Origin: CAZIRO01 sp964541595
GTDB taxonomy: Bacteria; Acidobacteriota; HRBIN11
NCBI GenBank assembly: GCA_964541595.1
Contig: CAZIRO010000058.1
Span: forward strand, 1-14,766
DNA: 14,766 nucleotides
Direction: 5' to 3'
Part shown: positions 1 through 6,347 of the stretch, piece by piece
Layout: every line of letters begins with the position of its first letter
How positions within the stretch are numbered: the stretch's first letter is position 1
Made by a program: the position numbers and the translations under genes
The notes under the pieces: generated by a model
What the model was told of the DNA's origin: nothing
Databases searched by the model: none
Seen by the model: only the letters and a program-made list of their open reading frames with translations

Positions 1-56
1 AGCGCATGACCGCATGGGGACCCACGGTGTCCCATGGCCTGTCCCGATTTCAGAAC
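1..56. mobile_element. Right end of a MITE-like repeat element, cut by the window edge
   Basis: Bases 1-54 match 11201-11254, the right end of the complete element at 10961-11260, with scattered substitutions. The outer part (28-56) reads, as reverse complement, CTGAAATCGGGACAGGCC, the same terminal repeat seen at 3694 and 10961. The rest of this copy lies left of the window. Its end sits 22 bp upstream of the -35 box of the protoglobin promoter. Confidence 0.6.
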
Positions 57-78
57 GGTGTTGCAATCCGGCCGGGGA

Positions 79-107
79 TTGACCCCAACGGGGGATTCCG
101 GTAAAAT
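79..107 (+). promoter_or_regulatory. Sigma70-type promoter of the protoglobin gene
   Basis: The -35 box TTGACC (79-84) and the -10 box TAAAAT (102-107) are exactly 17 bp apart, which is the optimal spacing. Transcription should begin near 113-115, inside the palindrome at 106-126, giving a 5' leader of about 25 nt before the ATG at 139. Confidence 0.75.
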
Positions 108-126
108 AGTTAGGAATCCTAACTAT
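106..126. promoter_or_regulatory. Perfect 21-bp palindromic operator
   Basis: The half-site ATAGTTAGGA (106-115) is followed by a single A and then its exact reverse complement (117-126). It overlaps the last two bases of the -10 box and covers the expected transcription start, which is a classic repressor position. Length and symmetry suit a dimeric winged-helix regulator such as MarR. The MarR-type gene at 837-1496, convergent with this gene, is the nearest candidate; that pairing is inference. Confidence 0.75.
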
Positions 127-138
127 TGGAGGGTCGCC

Positions 139-738
139 ATGCGTTCCGCAGAAACGTCCCGGATTCCGGGATACGCCTTCGGACAACCCGACGTCCCACA
201 GGCTCCCTTTTCCATGGATGACCTCTCCAGAATCCAGGCCGCGCTCCTCTGGACCGACGCGGATATCCGCGCCCTGCGAAAAGCCGGGACCATCCTCGCA
301 CCGCAGATCGACCAGATCCTCGACCTGTGGTACGGTTTCGTCGGATCCCATCCGCACCTCGTCGCTTACTTTGCAGACGCCCGGGGACAACCCATTCCCG
401 AATACCTCGCGGCCGTCCGCAAACGGTTCGGTCAGTGGATCCTGGACACCTGTGAGCGACCGTACGACCGGGACTGGTTGAACTACCAGTACGAAATCGG
501 CCTGCGTCACCACAGGACGAAGAAAAACCGCACGGACGGCGTGAACGCCGTACCGCACGTGCCGTTGCGCTACCTGATCGCGTTTATCTACCCCATTACC
601 GCCACCATCCGGGATTTCCTCGCGCGGGGTAACGTGTCACCGGAAGAGGTCGAACAGATGTGGCATGCCTGGTTCAAGGCGGTTGTGCTGCAGGTGGTCC
701 TGTGGAGTTACCCGTACGCGCGGGACGGGGACTGGTGA
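139..738 (+). CDS. Protoglobin-type heme protein
   Basis: A 199-residue single-domain globin resembling the protoglobin / globin-coupled-sensor family. It probably binds heme in the cytoplasm and interacts with O2, NO or CO; the physiological ligand cannot be read from sequence. Supporting features are the helical N-terminal segment beginning near MDDLSRIQAALLWTDADI, the YFAD-containing stretch, the block YEIGLRHHRTKKN with candidate proximal His residues, and the C-terminal WFKAVVLQVVLWSYPY helix. There is no methyl-accepting, cyclase or kinase output domain, so it is a stand-alone globin. The ATG at 139 is chosen because GGAGGG (128-133) lies 5 nt upstream and the promoter start falls at about 114; the open frame from 34 would begin upstream of the promoter. 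It is a monocistronic unit ending tail-to-tail with the MarR-type gene. Confidence 0.85.
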   Translation: MRSAETSRIPGYAFGQPDVPQAPFSMDDLSRIQAALLWTDADIRALRKAGTILAPQIDQILDLWYGFVGSHPHLVAYFADARGQPIPEYLAAVRKRFGQWILDTCERPYDRDWLNYQYEIGLRHHRTKKNRTDGVNAVPHVPLRYLIAFIYPITATIRDFLARGNVSPEEVEQMWHAWFKAVVLQVVLWSYPYARDGDW

Positions 739-772
739 GTCCCGGTGTGCCCGCATCTCCCGGTCACAACAT

Positions 773-799
773 GGGGGGCCTTTGACACAGAGGCCCCCC
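773..799. terminator. Strong GC hairpin between convergent genes, probable bidirectional terminator
   Basis: GGGGGGCCT (773-781) pairs perfectly with AGGCCCCCC (791-799) around a 9-nt loop. A second pair, ATCTCCCG (755-762) with CGGGAGAT (818-825), could extend the structure outside it. It lies between the ends of the protoglobin gene (738) and the MarR-type gene (837). There is no U-tract on either side, so intrinsic termination is likely but not proven. Confidence 0.55.
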
Positions 800-836
800 A
801 CCCGGACGCACGGGGATCGGGAGATATTGCTCGATT

Positions 837-1496
837 TCAGGAGGCGGGAACGTGTTCCGGACAGTCCAGACGAACATCCGCCTCCTGCAGCGGCTGTTCA
901 AGCAGCGCACAGTAATAGGGAGCACCTCCGGGAAAGGCCCCGCCTCGACGAAAAAAGCGACATGTGATACACATCCGATCGACCGTGATGACACCCGCAC
1001 GATACAGCGTATCGACCAGACGCAATAACAGTCCACACAGGAACGCCTTTTCAGTCTCCGAAAAACGCGCCACCTGGGCGCGGACCGGCGCAATCCAGTG
1101 GGACAACCGCTCCGCTACCGTGCGTCCCGCCGGTGTCAGTGTCAGCGTCAGCACACGATGGTCCTGTGTGGACCGGGTCCGACGAATCAGGTGCTTCCGC
1201 TCCAGCGTCGAAATGGCATCACTGACCGTCGCCTGCGTCAACTGAAACACACGGGCAAGGTGACTGACCCGGCACCGTTCTTCCGGATGATAATAGAGGT
1301 AGATCAGGAACTGTACCTGTAAGGGACTCAGGTGAAATTTGCGTGCACTTTCCCATGCGAGTGATCGAAAACACTGCGTCAAACGCTCCAGTATGGCGAC
1401 AATCTTGGCATCGGTACTCCGTGCCTGTTCGTACGGATCAAACACCGATTTCTGCCCGGATGGATCCGCATCCGGAGACCATGTGAATTCCTGCAT
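837..1496 (-). CDS. MarR-family winged-helix regulator with a four-cysteine C-terminal tail
   Basis: A predicted DNA-binding repressor or activator of 219 residues. The MarR core is visible: the dimerisation/entry helix around SARKFHLSPLQVQFLIYLYY, the recognition helix LTQATVSDAISTLERK, and the beta-wing RRTRSTQDHRVLTLTLTPAG. After the core comes a cysteine-rich tail with Cys176, Cys179, Cys196 and Cys212 (CxxC, then about 16 and 15 residues to the next two), which looks like an Fe-S or zinc site. The start at 1496 has GGGGG about 9 nt upstream. An in-frame ATG at 1520 would add eight residues but has no ribosome site. The gene lies just after serS in the same operon. With the operator at 106-126 and the protoglobin gene opposite, a heme-ligand, redox or metal sensing role is plausible but inferred. 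Confidence 0.85.
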   Translation of the reverse strand: MQEFTWSPDADPSGQKSVFDPYEQARSTDAKIVAILERLTQCFRSLAWESARKFHLSPLQVQFLIYLYYHPEERCRVSHLARVFQLTQATVSDAISTLERKHLIRRTRSTQDHRVLTLTLTPAGRTVAERLSHWIAPVRAQVARFSETEKAFLCGLLLRLVDTLYRAGVITVDRMCITCRFFRRGGAFPGGAPYYCALLEQPLQEADVRLDCPEHVPAS

Positions 1497-1535
1497 TTTT
1501 TTGAACCCCCGAAGATGCATGTGCCGGAAACACGG

Positions 1536-2825
1536 TCAAAACGGGAACGGTTCCGGACGGAGTCGATCCATTCCGTCCAGATAGGGACGCAGCGCATCCG
1601 GAATGGTGACCGTACCGTCTGCCTCCTGAAAGTTTTCAAGCAACACGACGATCGTCCGGCCAATGGCGAGTCCGGAACCGTTCAGCGTATGCGGGTATCG
1701 GGACTTGCCGCCCGCGCGCGGCCGATAGCGCAGTCCCATGCGCCGCGCCTGAAAGGTTTCAAAATTGGAACAGGACGACACTTCCAGCCACCGTTGCTGA
1801 CTGGGCAGCCAGGCCTCGATATCATACGTTTTGGCAGCGGCAAACCCGAGATCTCCGGTGCAGAGCGCGACCACCCGGTAGGGAATTTCCAGCCGCTGCA
1901 GGATCACTTCGGCGTGGTGGGTGAGTTCTTCCAGATCGTCATATGAACGTTCTGGCGTTGTGATGTGAACGAGTTCGACCTTATCGAACTGATGCTGACG
2001 GATCAGACCCTTGCTTTCGACGCCGTACGCACCCGCTTCCCGACGGAAACAGGGACTCCAGCAGACCAACCGGATCGGGAGATGGTCTTCCGGGATGGTT
2101 TCATCGCGCAACAGGTTCGTGACCGGTACTTCTGCGGTCGGAATGAGAAAAAGGTCGTCGGACGGGATACGGTACAGGTCATCCTCGAATTTGGGCAACT
2201 GACCGGTTCCGGTCATCGTATTCCGATTGACCAGATACGGTACCCAGACTTCCCGATACCCGTGTTCCCGAACGTGAATATCCAGCATGAACTGAGCAAG
2301 TGCACGCACCAGCCGGGCGCCGACGCCTTTGAACAGCGGAAACCGGGATGTGGCCACTTTGGCCGCACGGGGGAGGTCCAGAATATTGAGAAACGTCCCG
2401 AGTTGCACGTGGTCCCGGATCGGGAAACGCATTACCCGCGGGGTGCCCCAGCGCCGGACTTCCACATTGTCAGCCGCGTCCCGGCCGACGGGAACCGACG
2501 TGTGAGGAATATTCGGAACCTGGAGCAACCACTGCTGGATCCATTCGTCCAGATCACGAACGGCACCATCGAGTTCCCGAATGCGTGCGCTTAAACGTTG
2601 ATTTTCCTCAATAAGCGGAGCGGCGTCCGCGCCGGACTGTTTCGCCTGCCCGATCTGTTTCGTCAATTCATTGCGACGGTGTTTCAGGAGTTCGACTTCC
2701 CGGATGAGTTGCCGTCGCATGCGGTCTTTTGCGAGAAACTCGTCCAGACCGATATCGACCCCACGCTGAGCCATCTTTTCGCGCACGAAATCGACATTTT
2801 CACGAATCCAGCGAAGTTCCAGCAT
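1536..2825 (-). CDS. serS: Seryl-tRNA synthetase
   Basis: Charges tRNA-Ser with serine in the cytoplasm; an essential class II synthetase. The 429 residues match the usual bacterial length. The N-terminal tRNA-binding coiled coil covers roughly residues 1-110 (MLELRWIRENVDFVREKM and the heptad-rich LLKHRRNELTKQIGQAK). It is followed by the serine-binding TAEVPVTNL loop, motif 2 (CFRREAG with GLIRQHQFDKVEL) and motif 3 (NGSGLAIGRTIVVLLEN). The start at 2825 is chosen because family members begin MLxLxxIRxN; upstream in-frame ATGs would add an unrelated extension overlapping the preceding gene. It begins 28 bp after the LamG-like gene and ends 39 bp before the MarR-type gene, so the three probably form one transcript. 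The ribosome site is weak. Confidence 0.97.
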   Translation of the reverse strand: MLELRWIRENVDFVREKMAQRGVDIGLDEFLAKDRMRRQLIREVELLKHRRNELTKQIGQAKQSGADAAPLIEENQRLSARIRELDGAVRDLDEWIQQWLLQVPNIPHTSVPVGRDAADNVEVRRWGTPRVMRFPIRDHVQLGTFLNILDLPRAAKVATSRFPLFKGVGARLVRALAQFMLDIHVREHGYREVWVPYLVNRNTMTGTGQLPKFEDDLYRIPSDDLFLIPTAEVPVTNLLRDETIPEDHLPIRLVCWSPCFRREAGAYGVESKGLIRQHQFDKVELVHITTPERSYDDLEELTHHAEVILQRLEIPYRVVALCTGDLGFAAAKTYDIEAWLPSQQRWLEVSSCSNFETFQARRMGLRYRPRAGGKSRYPHTLNGSGLAIGRTIVVLLENFQEADGTVTIPDALRPYLDGMDRLRPEPFPF

Positions 2826-2853
2826 CTGTGCATACCTGCAGCACTGCGGAAAT

Positions 2854-3612
2854 TCAGGGCGCAGACGTGTCCGGTGTGACCATCCGAATACGTTCGGTCC
2901 GGACCCGGAAATCATCAAAATATACGCGCGACGTGCCGATGGTCAACAATCCGATACGACCACCGGTCAGTCGCCGCTCCCGTGTGCGCACCACCGGCTG
3001 CCCGTTCCAGTACAGTACGATCTGGTCCAGATAACATATCGCACGCAGACGATACCACGTGTTCAGTTCAATGGGAATGTCCGCCTTTTTCAGGACTTTC
3101 AACCCCTGGACGGTCATGCGGAGCACATACAACCTGCGGGTACGCGCATCGGCAATGGCAGCGACGAACGCAAAGGGACCGCGATAACGCAACAACAGGC
3201 CGCCCGCATAGTCGCGCGGATGTGCGACTTCCGGGAGTTCCTCCGGGCGGATTTCAAAAACGGAAAATCCCGGTACCGGCTGGTGTTCGTCCTGAAACGG
3301 CCGGATCTTGAGAGCCACTTCGGCCTCATAATCGTACATCTCTCCCTGATCGAGATAGATCTTGGGAAAGTCCAGATAATCGGCGAGTTGTGTGATGACA
3401 CGCGGGGGGGACGGAGCGGTCGGATCATCGGTGGAAACCCAGCGACCGCTGACGGCCCGCCACATCGTGGTCCACGTGTCTTCCGTGGTGAACTCAAACA
3501 GCATGGAAATCTTCTGGGCTGTGAACGAGACCTGAAACAGGAGGAATCCGATGATCAACCAGGCAGCGGTGTACCGGGAGCGGTTGCCAATCCGTGCCGG
3601 GGGATATAACAT
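2854..3612 (-). CDS. Exported or membrane-anchored LamG/concanavalin-like domain protein
   Basis: A 252-residue protein with a basic N-terminus and one hydrophobic segment (about residues 14-27, AAWLIIGFLLFQVSF), then TAQK, which could be a signal peptidase site or a membrane anchor. The rest looks like a beta-sandwich of the LamG / DUF1080-like type: WRAVSGRWVSTDD early, a GGLLLRYRGPFAFVAAI strand pair, LNTWYRLRAICYLDQIVLYWNGQPV, and the closing GRIGLLTIGTSRVYFDDFRV, typical of such folds. No catalytic residues are recognisable, so carbohydrate or surface binding is only a guess. The start at 3612 has a GAGGGTG ribosome site and a well-placed promoter at 3656-3684. It is the first gene of the operon with serS and the MarR-type regulator, an unusual partner for serS. 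Confidence 0.7.
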   Translation of the reverse strand: MLYPPARIGNRSRYTAAWLIIGFLLFQVSFTAQKISMLFEFTTEDTWTTMWRAVSGRWVSTDDPTAPSPPRVITQLADYLDFPKIYLDQGEMYDYEAEVALKIRPFQDEHQPVPGFSVFEIRPEELPEVAHPRDYAGGLLLRYRGPFAFVAAIADARTRRLYVLRMTVQGLKVLKKADIPIELNTWYRLRAICYLDQIVLYWNGQPVVRTRERRLTGGRIGLLTIGTSRVYFDDFRVRTERIRMVTPDTSAP

Positions 3613-3655
3613 ATGGTCACCCTCACATGGAAAAGAACACGGGATGATGAAACGA

Positions 3656-3684
3656 ACTATACGGGGTTCGAACGGAAAGTGCAA
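3656..3684 (-). promoter_or_regulatory. Sigma70-type promoter of the LamG-serS-marR operon
   Basis: On the minus strand TTGCAC (3684-3679) and TATAGT (3661-3656) are 17 bp apart. The expected start near 3648 gives a leader of about 36 nt to the ATG at 3612. The terminal repeat of a MITE-like copy begins only 9 bp upstream of the -35 box. Confidence 0.65.
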
Positions 3685-3693
3685 GTGGTGTAA

Positions 3694-3805
3694 CCCTGAA
3701 ATCGGGACAGGCAATGGAACATGCGCACCACCGGATCCACCGGCGTGCCGGTGGCCACCGGTCTCCGGTCCCGGGTGTCGGGTCCCAGGCGGCAGGTCTC
3801 AGGTG
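3694..3805. mobile_element. Decayed left half of the MITE-like element
   Basis: Bases 3694-3721 carry the terminal repeat (CTGAAATCGGGACAGGC then AATGGAACA). The following stretch to about 3779 matches 10994-11048 of the complete copy almost base for base (CCACCGGATCCACCG, GCCGGTGGCCACCGG, TCTCCGGTCCCGGGT). A few degenerate GGTNTCR heptamers follow, and the similarity fades near 3805. No right-hand terminal repeat is visible before rpoZ, so this copy is truncated or eroded. It fills most of the 271-bp gap between two divergent genes; I see no clear + strand promoter for rpoZ in the remainder. Confidence 0.6.
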
Positions 3806-3883
3806 TGTGGAGAAATCCGGATAGAAACGTAATGTGGGCATCGCGGATCCCGACCGGCGAATTTCATACGCGAGGGAATACGC

Positions 3884-4123
3884 ATGGAAAGCCTGCATGT
3901 CTATTACGAGGATGTAGAAAACATGTACCTCTTTATCGTGCTCGTGGCACAGCGGGTCGATCAGTTGTACCGCGGTGCGCGTCCCCGGGTGGAAGTCGCA
4001 TCGGGTGAGAAACCCACCGTTGTGGCCATGCGTGAAGTGCTGAACGGACGGATTCGCTATACGCATAAGAAAGAGATCGAGCGGCCGGAAGTGAAAGCCC
4101 AATCCATGAGCATCTCGCTGTGA
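3884..4123 (+). CDS. rpoZ: RNA polymerase omega subunit
   Basis: A small (79-residue) subunit that promotes assembly and stability of core RNA polymerase by clamping the beta' C-terminus. The family signature is the central block FIVLVAQRVDQLYRGARPRV followed by the acidic-to-basic turn and KPTVVAMREVLNGRI, with the conserved Ala-Arg dipeptide motif and the VAxxE/REV helix. The start at 3884 has GAGGG 7 nt upstream. The position immediately before coaBC is the commonly conserved omega gene neighbourhood and strongly supports the call for such a short protein. The C-terminal tail (YTHKKEIERPEVKAQ) is not conserved in the family. Confidence 0.88.
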   Translation: MESLHVYYEDVENMYLFIVLVAQRVDQLYRGARPRVEVASGEKPTVVAMREVLNGRIRYTHKKEIERPEVKAQSMSISL

Positions 4124-4225
4124 GCGCAGTCCCGGCGACCGTCCGTCCTGCGTGCATGCGACGGCATGACAAAATGAACTTTGAACCCTTTGACTTTCCC
4201 TGATCCATCATTGACCGCGCTTCCA

Positions 4226-5464
4226 ATGTCATCCACACCGACCATCGTCTGGGGTTTGACCAGTTCCGTGGCGATATACAAAGCAGTGGCAACCATCCGT
4301 TTATTGACGCGCGACGGTACTGTGGAGATCATCGCCATCCTCTCGCGGGCGGCGGAATCGCTCATCCGGCCGCTGCTGATCGAATCACTCACGCAACGTC
4401 CGGTATACCGTGCCCGTGATCGGATGCGAGAAGACCACGCGATCCTGCACACGGCACTCGCCCGACAGGCCGACCTGATGGTTGTGGCTCCGGCGACGGC
4501 GCATGTACTCGCGAAACTGGCGCACGGATTCGCGGACGATTTGCTGACCTCGACCGTACTCGCGTATGACGGACCGGTCCTCGTGGCTCCGGCGATGAAC
4601 GTGCACATGTGGCGGCATCCGGCCACGCAGACGAACGTACGCATCCTGCAAGAGCGCGGGGTCGTTATCGTGGGGCCGAACGAGGGGGTTCAGGCGGAGG
4701 GGGATGTCGGTCCCGGCCGTCTGGTCGAACCGGAGGAACTCGCGGCCGCGATTCGTCGGCATCTTCGGCAAACGCGGGATCTCGCGGGTCAGACGGTACT
4801 GGTGACAGCGGGACCGACACGCGAACCGATCGATCCGGTGCGGTTCATTTCCAACCGGTCGTCCGGAAAGATGGGGTTTGCGGTTGCGGAGGCGGCATAT
4901 CGGCGCGGTGCACGTGTGGTCCTCATTGCCGGCCCGAATACCCTGATTCCCCACCCGGCCATGACCTATCATCCCGTGGAAACCACCCGCGAAATGGCGC
5001 GGGCCGTGCTGCAATACGCACCGCAGGCGAACTGGATTGTCAAGTGTGCGGCTGTCAGCGATTACCGACCGGTACGAACGCGCTCCCGCAAACACAAGAA
5101 AACCGAAACGGAATGGACCCTGCGGCTGCGTCCGACTGTAGACATTCTCGCCACGCTGGGTGCACGCAAACGTGCGCATCAGGTGCTCATCGGATTCGCC
5201 GCCGAAACCCACGACCACGAACGGTTCGCCGTGGAGAAACTGATCCAGAAGAATCTGGATTATATTGTACTGAACCCGGTGGACCGACCGGCGCGCGGGT
5301 TCGGTGTCGACACGAACCAGGTAATCGTCTTTGCGCGGGACGGATGCCGCTGGGAGTCACCCCTGTTGCACAAATGGGCACTGGCGGAGTGGCTCTGGGA
5401 CCGGTGGATCCACCACGAACGCACGCATGGAGCAGCGCAGTCATGTCGGACGTCCCCATCCTGA
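4226..5464 (+). CDS. coaBC: Bifunctional phosphopantothenoylcysteine decarboxylase / phosphopantothenate-cysteine ligase
   Basis: Catalyses two consecutive steps of coenzyme A synthesis: CTP-dependent ligation of cysteine to 4'-phosphopantothenate, then FMN-dependent decarboxylation to 4'-phosphopantetheine. The 412 residues comprise an N-terminal flavin CoaC domain (VWGLTSSVAIYKA; ADLMVVAPATAHVLAKLAHG; PAMN at 122-125) and a C-terminal CoaB domain (TAGPTREPIDPVRFISN, SSGKMG; KCAAVSDYRP). With the ATG at 4226, His75, Asn125, Asn210 and Lys289 fall exactly at the E. coli catalytic positions, which supports this start although no good ribosome site precedes it. The catalytic Cys158 is replaced by Glu (QAEGDVGPGR instead of xACGDxGxGR). 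The TTG at 4181 would add 15 residues without family support. It lies 102 bp after rpoZ and overlaps the glycosylase gene by 22 bp. Confidence 0.96.
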   Translation: MSSTPTIVWGLTSSVAIYKAVATIRLLTRDGTVEIIAILSRAAESLIRPLLIESLTQRPVYRARDRMREDHAILHTALARQADLMVVAPATAHVLAKLAHGFADDLLTSTVLAYDGPVLVAPAMNVHMWRHPATQTNVRILQERGVVIVGPNEGVQAEGDVGPGRLVEPEELAAAIRRHLRQTRDLAGQTVLVTAGPTREPIDPVRFISNRSSGKMGFAVAEAAYRRGARVVLIAGPNTLIPHPAMTYHPVETTREMARAVLQYAPQANWIVKCAAVSDYRPVRTRSRKHKKTETEWTLRLRPTVDILATLGARKRAHQVLIGFAAETHDHERFAVEKLIQKNLDYIVLNPVDRPARGFGVDTNQVIVFARDGCRWESPLLHKWALAEWLWDRWIHHERTHGAAQSCRTSPS

Positions 5465-6102
5465 CGCCCCTGTATCGGTACTGGCGGGATCTCGGTTACC
5501 GGTGGATGGGCTTGCGCCGGGCCGCAGGTGCGCGTACCCGTGGGCTACAGGAACTGCATCGGATGGTACAGCGGTGTCAACGCTGTCCGCTGCATCGCGA
5601 ACGCAAACAGGCCGTCCTCGGTGTGGGGAACCCCTGGAGTCCCCTGATGTTTGTGGGCGAGGGTCCCGGTGCACAGGAAGATACCGAGGGGCAGCCGTTT
5701 GTGGGGGCTGCCGGCCAACTCCTGACGAAGACACTGGCGATGGCCGGGATCCGCCGGGAAGACGTTTACATCGCCAACGTGGTGAAGTGCCGCCCTCCGG
5801 GTAACCGTACACCCCGACCGTCGGAAATGCAGGCCTGTTTCCCCTACCTGATTGCACAGATCGAGATCATTCGACCGGCGATCCTGATCCCGATGGGGAA
5901 TCCCGCCACCCAGATGATCCTGGGCCAGAGCGGGATCATGCAGTTGCGCGGACGGTGGTTTCGCAAGAACGACACCTGGATCTGTCCGATATTCCACCCG
6001 GCGTATGTACTGCGCAATCCGAACGCCTTTCCGACGTTCTTGCAGGATGTGCAGGCCATCGTGGCGACAGCCCGACGGATGGGCTGGCATCGGGGAGAAT
6101 GA
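5443..6102 (+). CDS. Family-4 uracil-DNA glycosylase (4Fe-4S)
   Basis: Excises uracil arising from cytosine deamination, the first step of base-excision repair; this Fe-S family is frequent in thermophiles and in bacteria lacking Ung. It has 219 residues. The cluster ligands are visible as Cys45, Cys48, Cys116 and Cys132 (CxxC ... C-x15-C). Motif A is GEGPGAQEDTEGQPFVG (residues 72-88), and the late motif is FHPAYVLRNP (184-193). The Cys in CPIF just before it is probably not a ligand. The ATG at 5443 lies inside the coaBC end (22-bp overlap) with GGAG about 10 nt upstream, suggesting translational coupling. The frame continues open upstream to 4609, but that part overlaps coaBC and has no glycosylase similarity. 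Confidence 0.94.
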   Translation: MSDVPILTPLYRYWRDLGYRWMGLRRAAGARTRGLQELHRMVQRCQRCPLHRERKQAVLGVGNPWSPLMFVGEGPGAQEDTEGQPFVGAAGQLLTKTLAMAGIRREDVYIANVVKCRPPGNRTPRPSEMQACFPYLIAQIEIIRPAILIPMGNPATQMILGQSGIMQLRGRWFRKNDTWICPIFHPAYVLRNPNAFPTFLQDVQAIVATARRMGWHRGE

Positions 6103-6114
6103 TAAAAGAAGAGT

Positions 6115-6310
6115 GACACCGGAACAGTGATGCGAAGTAACGAGGGGAAAAGTGACAAGAGGGAAGTGACAAGGGGAAAAGGAACCGGGAAACAAACCCG
6201 GTGGATAAAAATAGATTGCATCACTTCGCGTTACCATTTTATCGTCCCTTTTCCCCTCGTTACTGCTCTGATCTGACGTCACTTCCCTTTGCGTCACTTC
6301 GTGTCACGCC
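6115..6310. repeat. Intergenic inverted-repeat cluster (GTGACAAGGGGAA type)
   Basis: The 245-bp gap before htrA is built of short repeats. On the left GTGACAAG-AGGGAA and GTGACAAG-GGGAAAA stand in tandem. On the right the same kind of motif appears reversed (GTCACTTCCCTTT, GTCACTTC, GTCAC). An exact 16-bp inverted repeat, GTAACGAGGGGAAAAG, occupies 6137-6152 and 6248-6263. A small hairpin (ACCGGG 6184-6189 with CCCGGT 6197-6202, 7-nt loop) sits in the middle. No open reading frame or transposase is present. It may be a non-autonomous mobile repeat or a transcript-end structure for the coaBC cluster. I see no convincing promoter for htrA here. Confidence 0.6.
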
Positions 6311-6347
6311 ATTCCACGATCCCGCGACGTGGTCGGAGACGGACGCA

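Noticed and set aside
1497..1520. ATG at 1520 as the start of the MarR-type gene
   Set aside because: It has no ribosome site; the ATG at 1496 has GGGGG at good spacing, and the eight extra residues are not needed for the fold.
2826..2918. Upstream extension of serS
   Set aside because: It overlaps the end of the preceding gene, and seryl-tRNA synthetases start at MLxLxxIRxN.
3661..3684. tRNA-like GGTTCGAAC sequence
   Set aside because: The bases either side of the loop do not pair as a T stem, and no acceptor or anticodon arm is present.
4609..5442. Long N-terminal extension of the uracil-DNA glycosylase frame
   Set aside because: It overlaps coaBC in another frame, is low-complexity (Gly/Arg/Thr-rich) and has no glycosylase similarity; the family start is the ATG at 5443.
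6184..6202. Intrinsic terminator after the glycosylase gene
   Set aside because: The stem is only 6 bp and is followed by purines, not a T-run.
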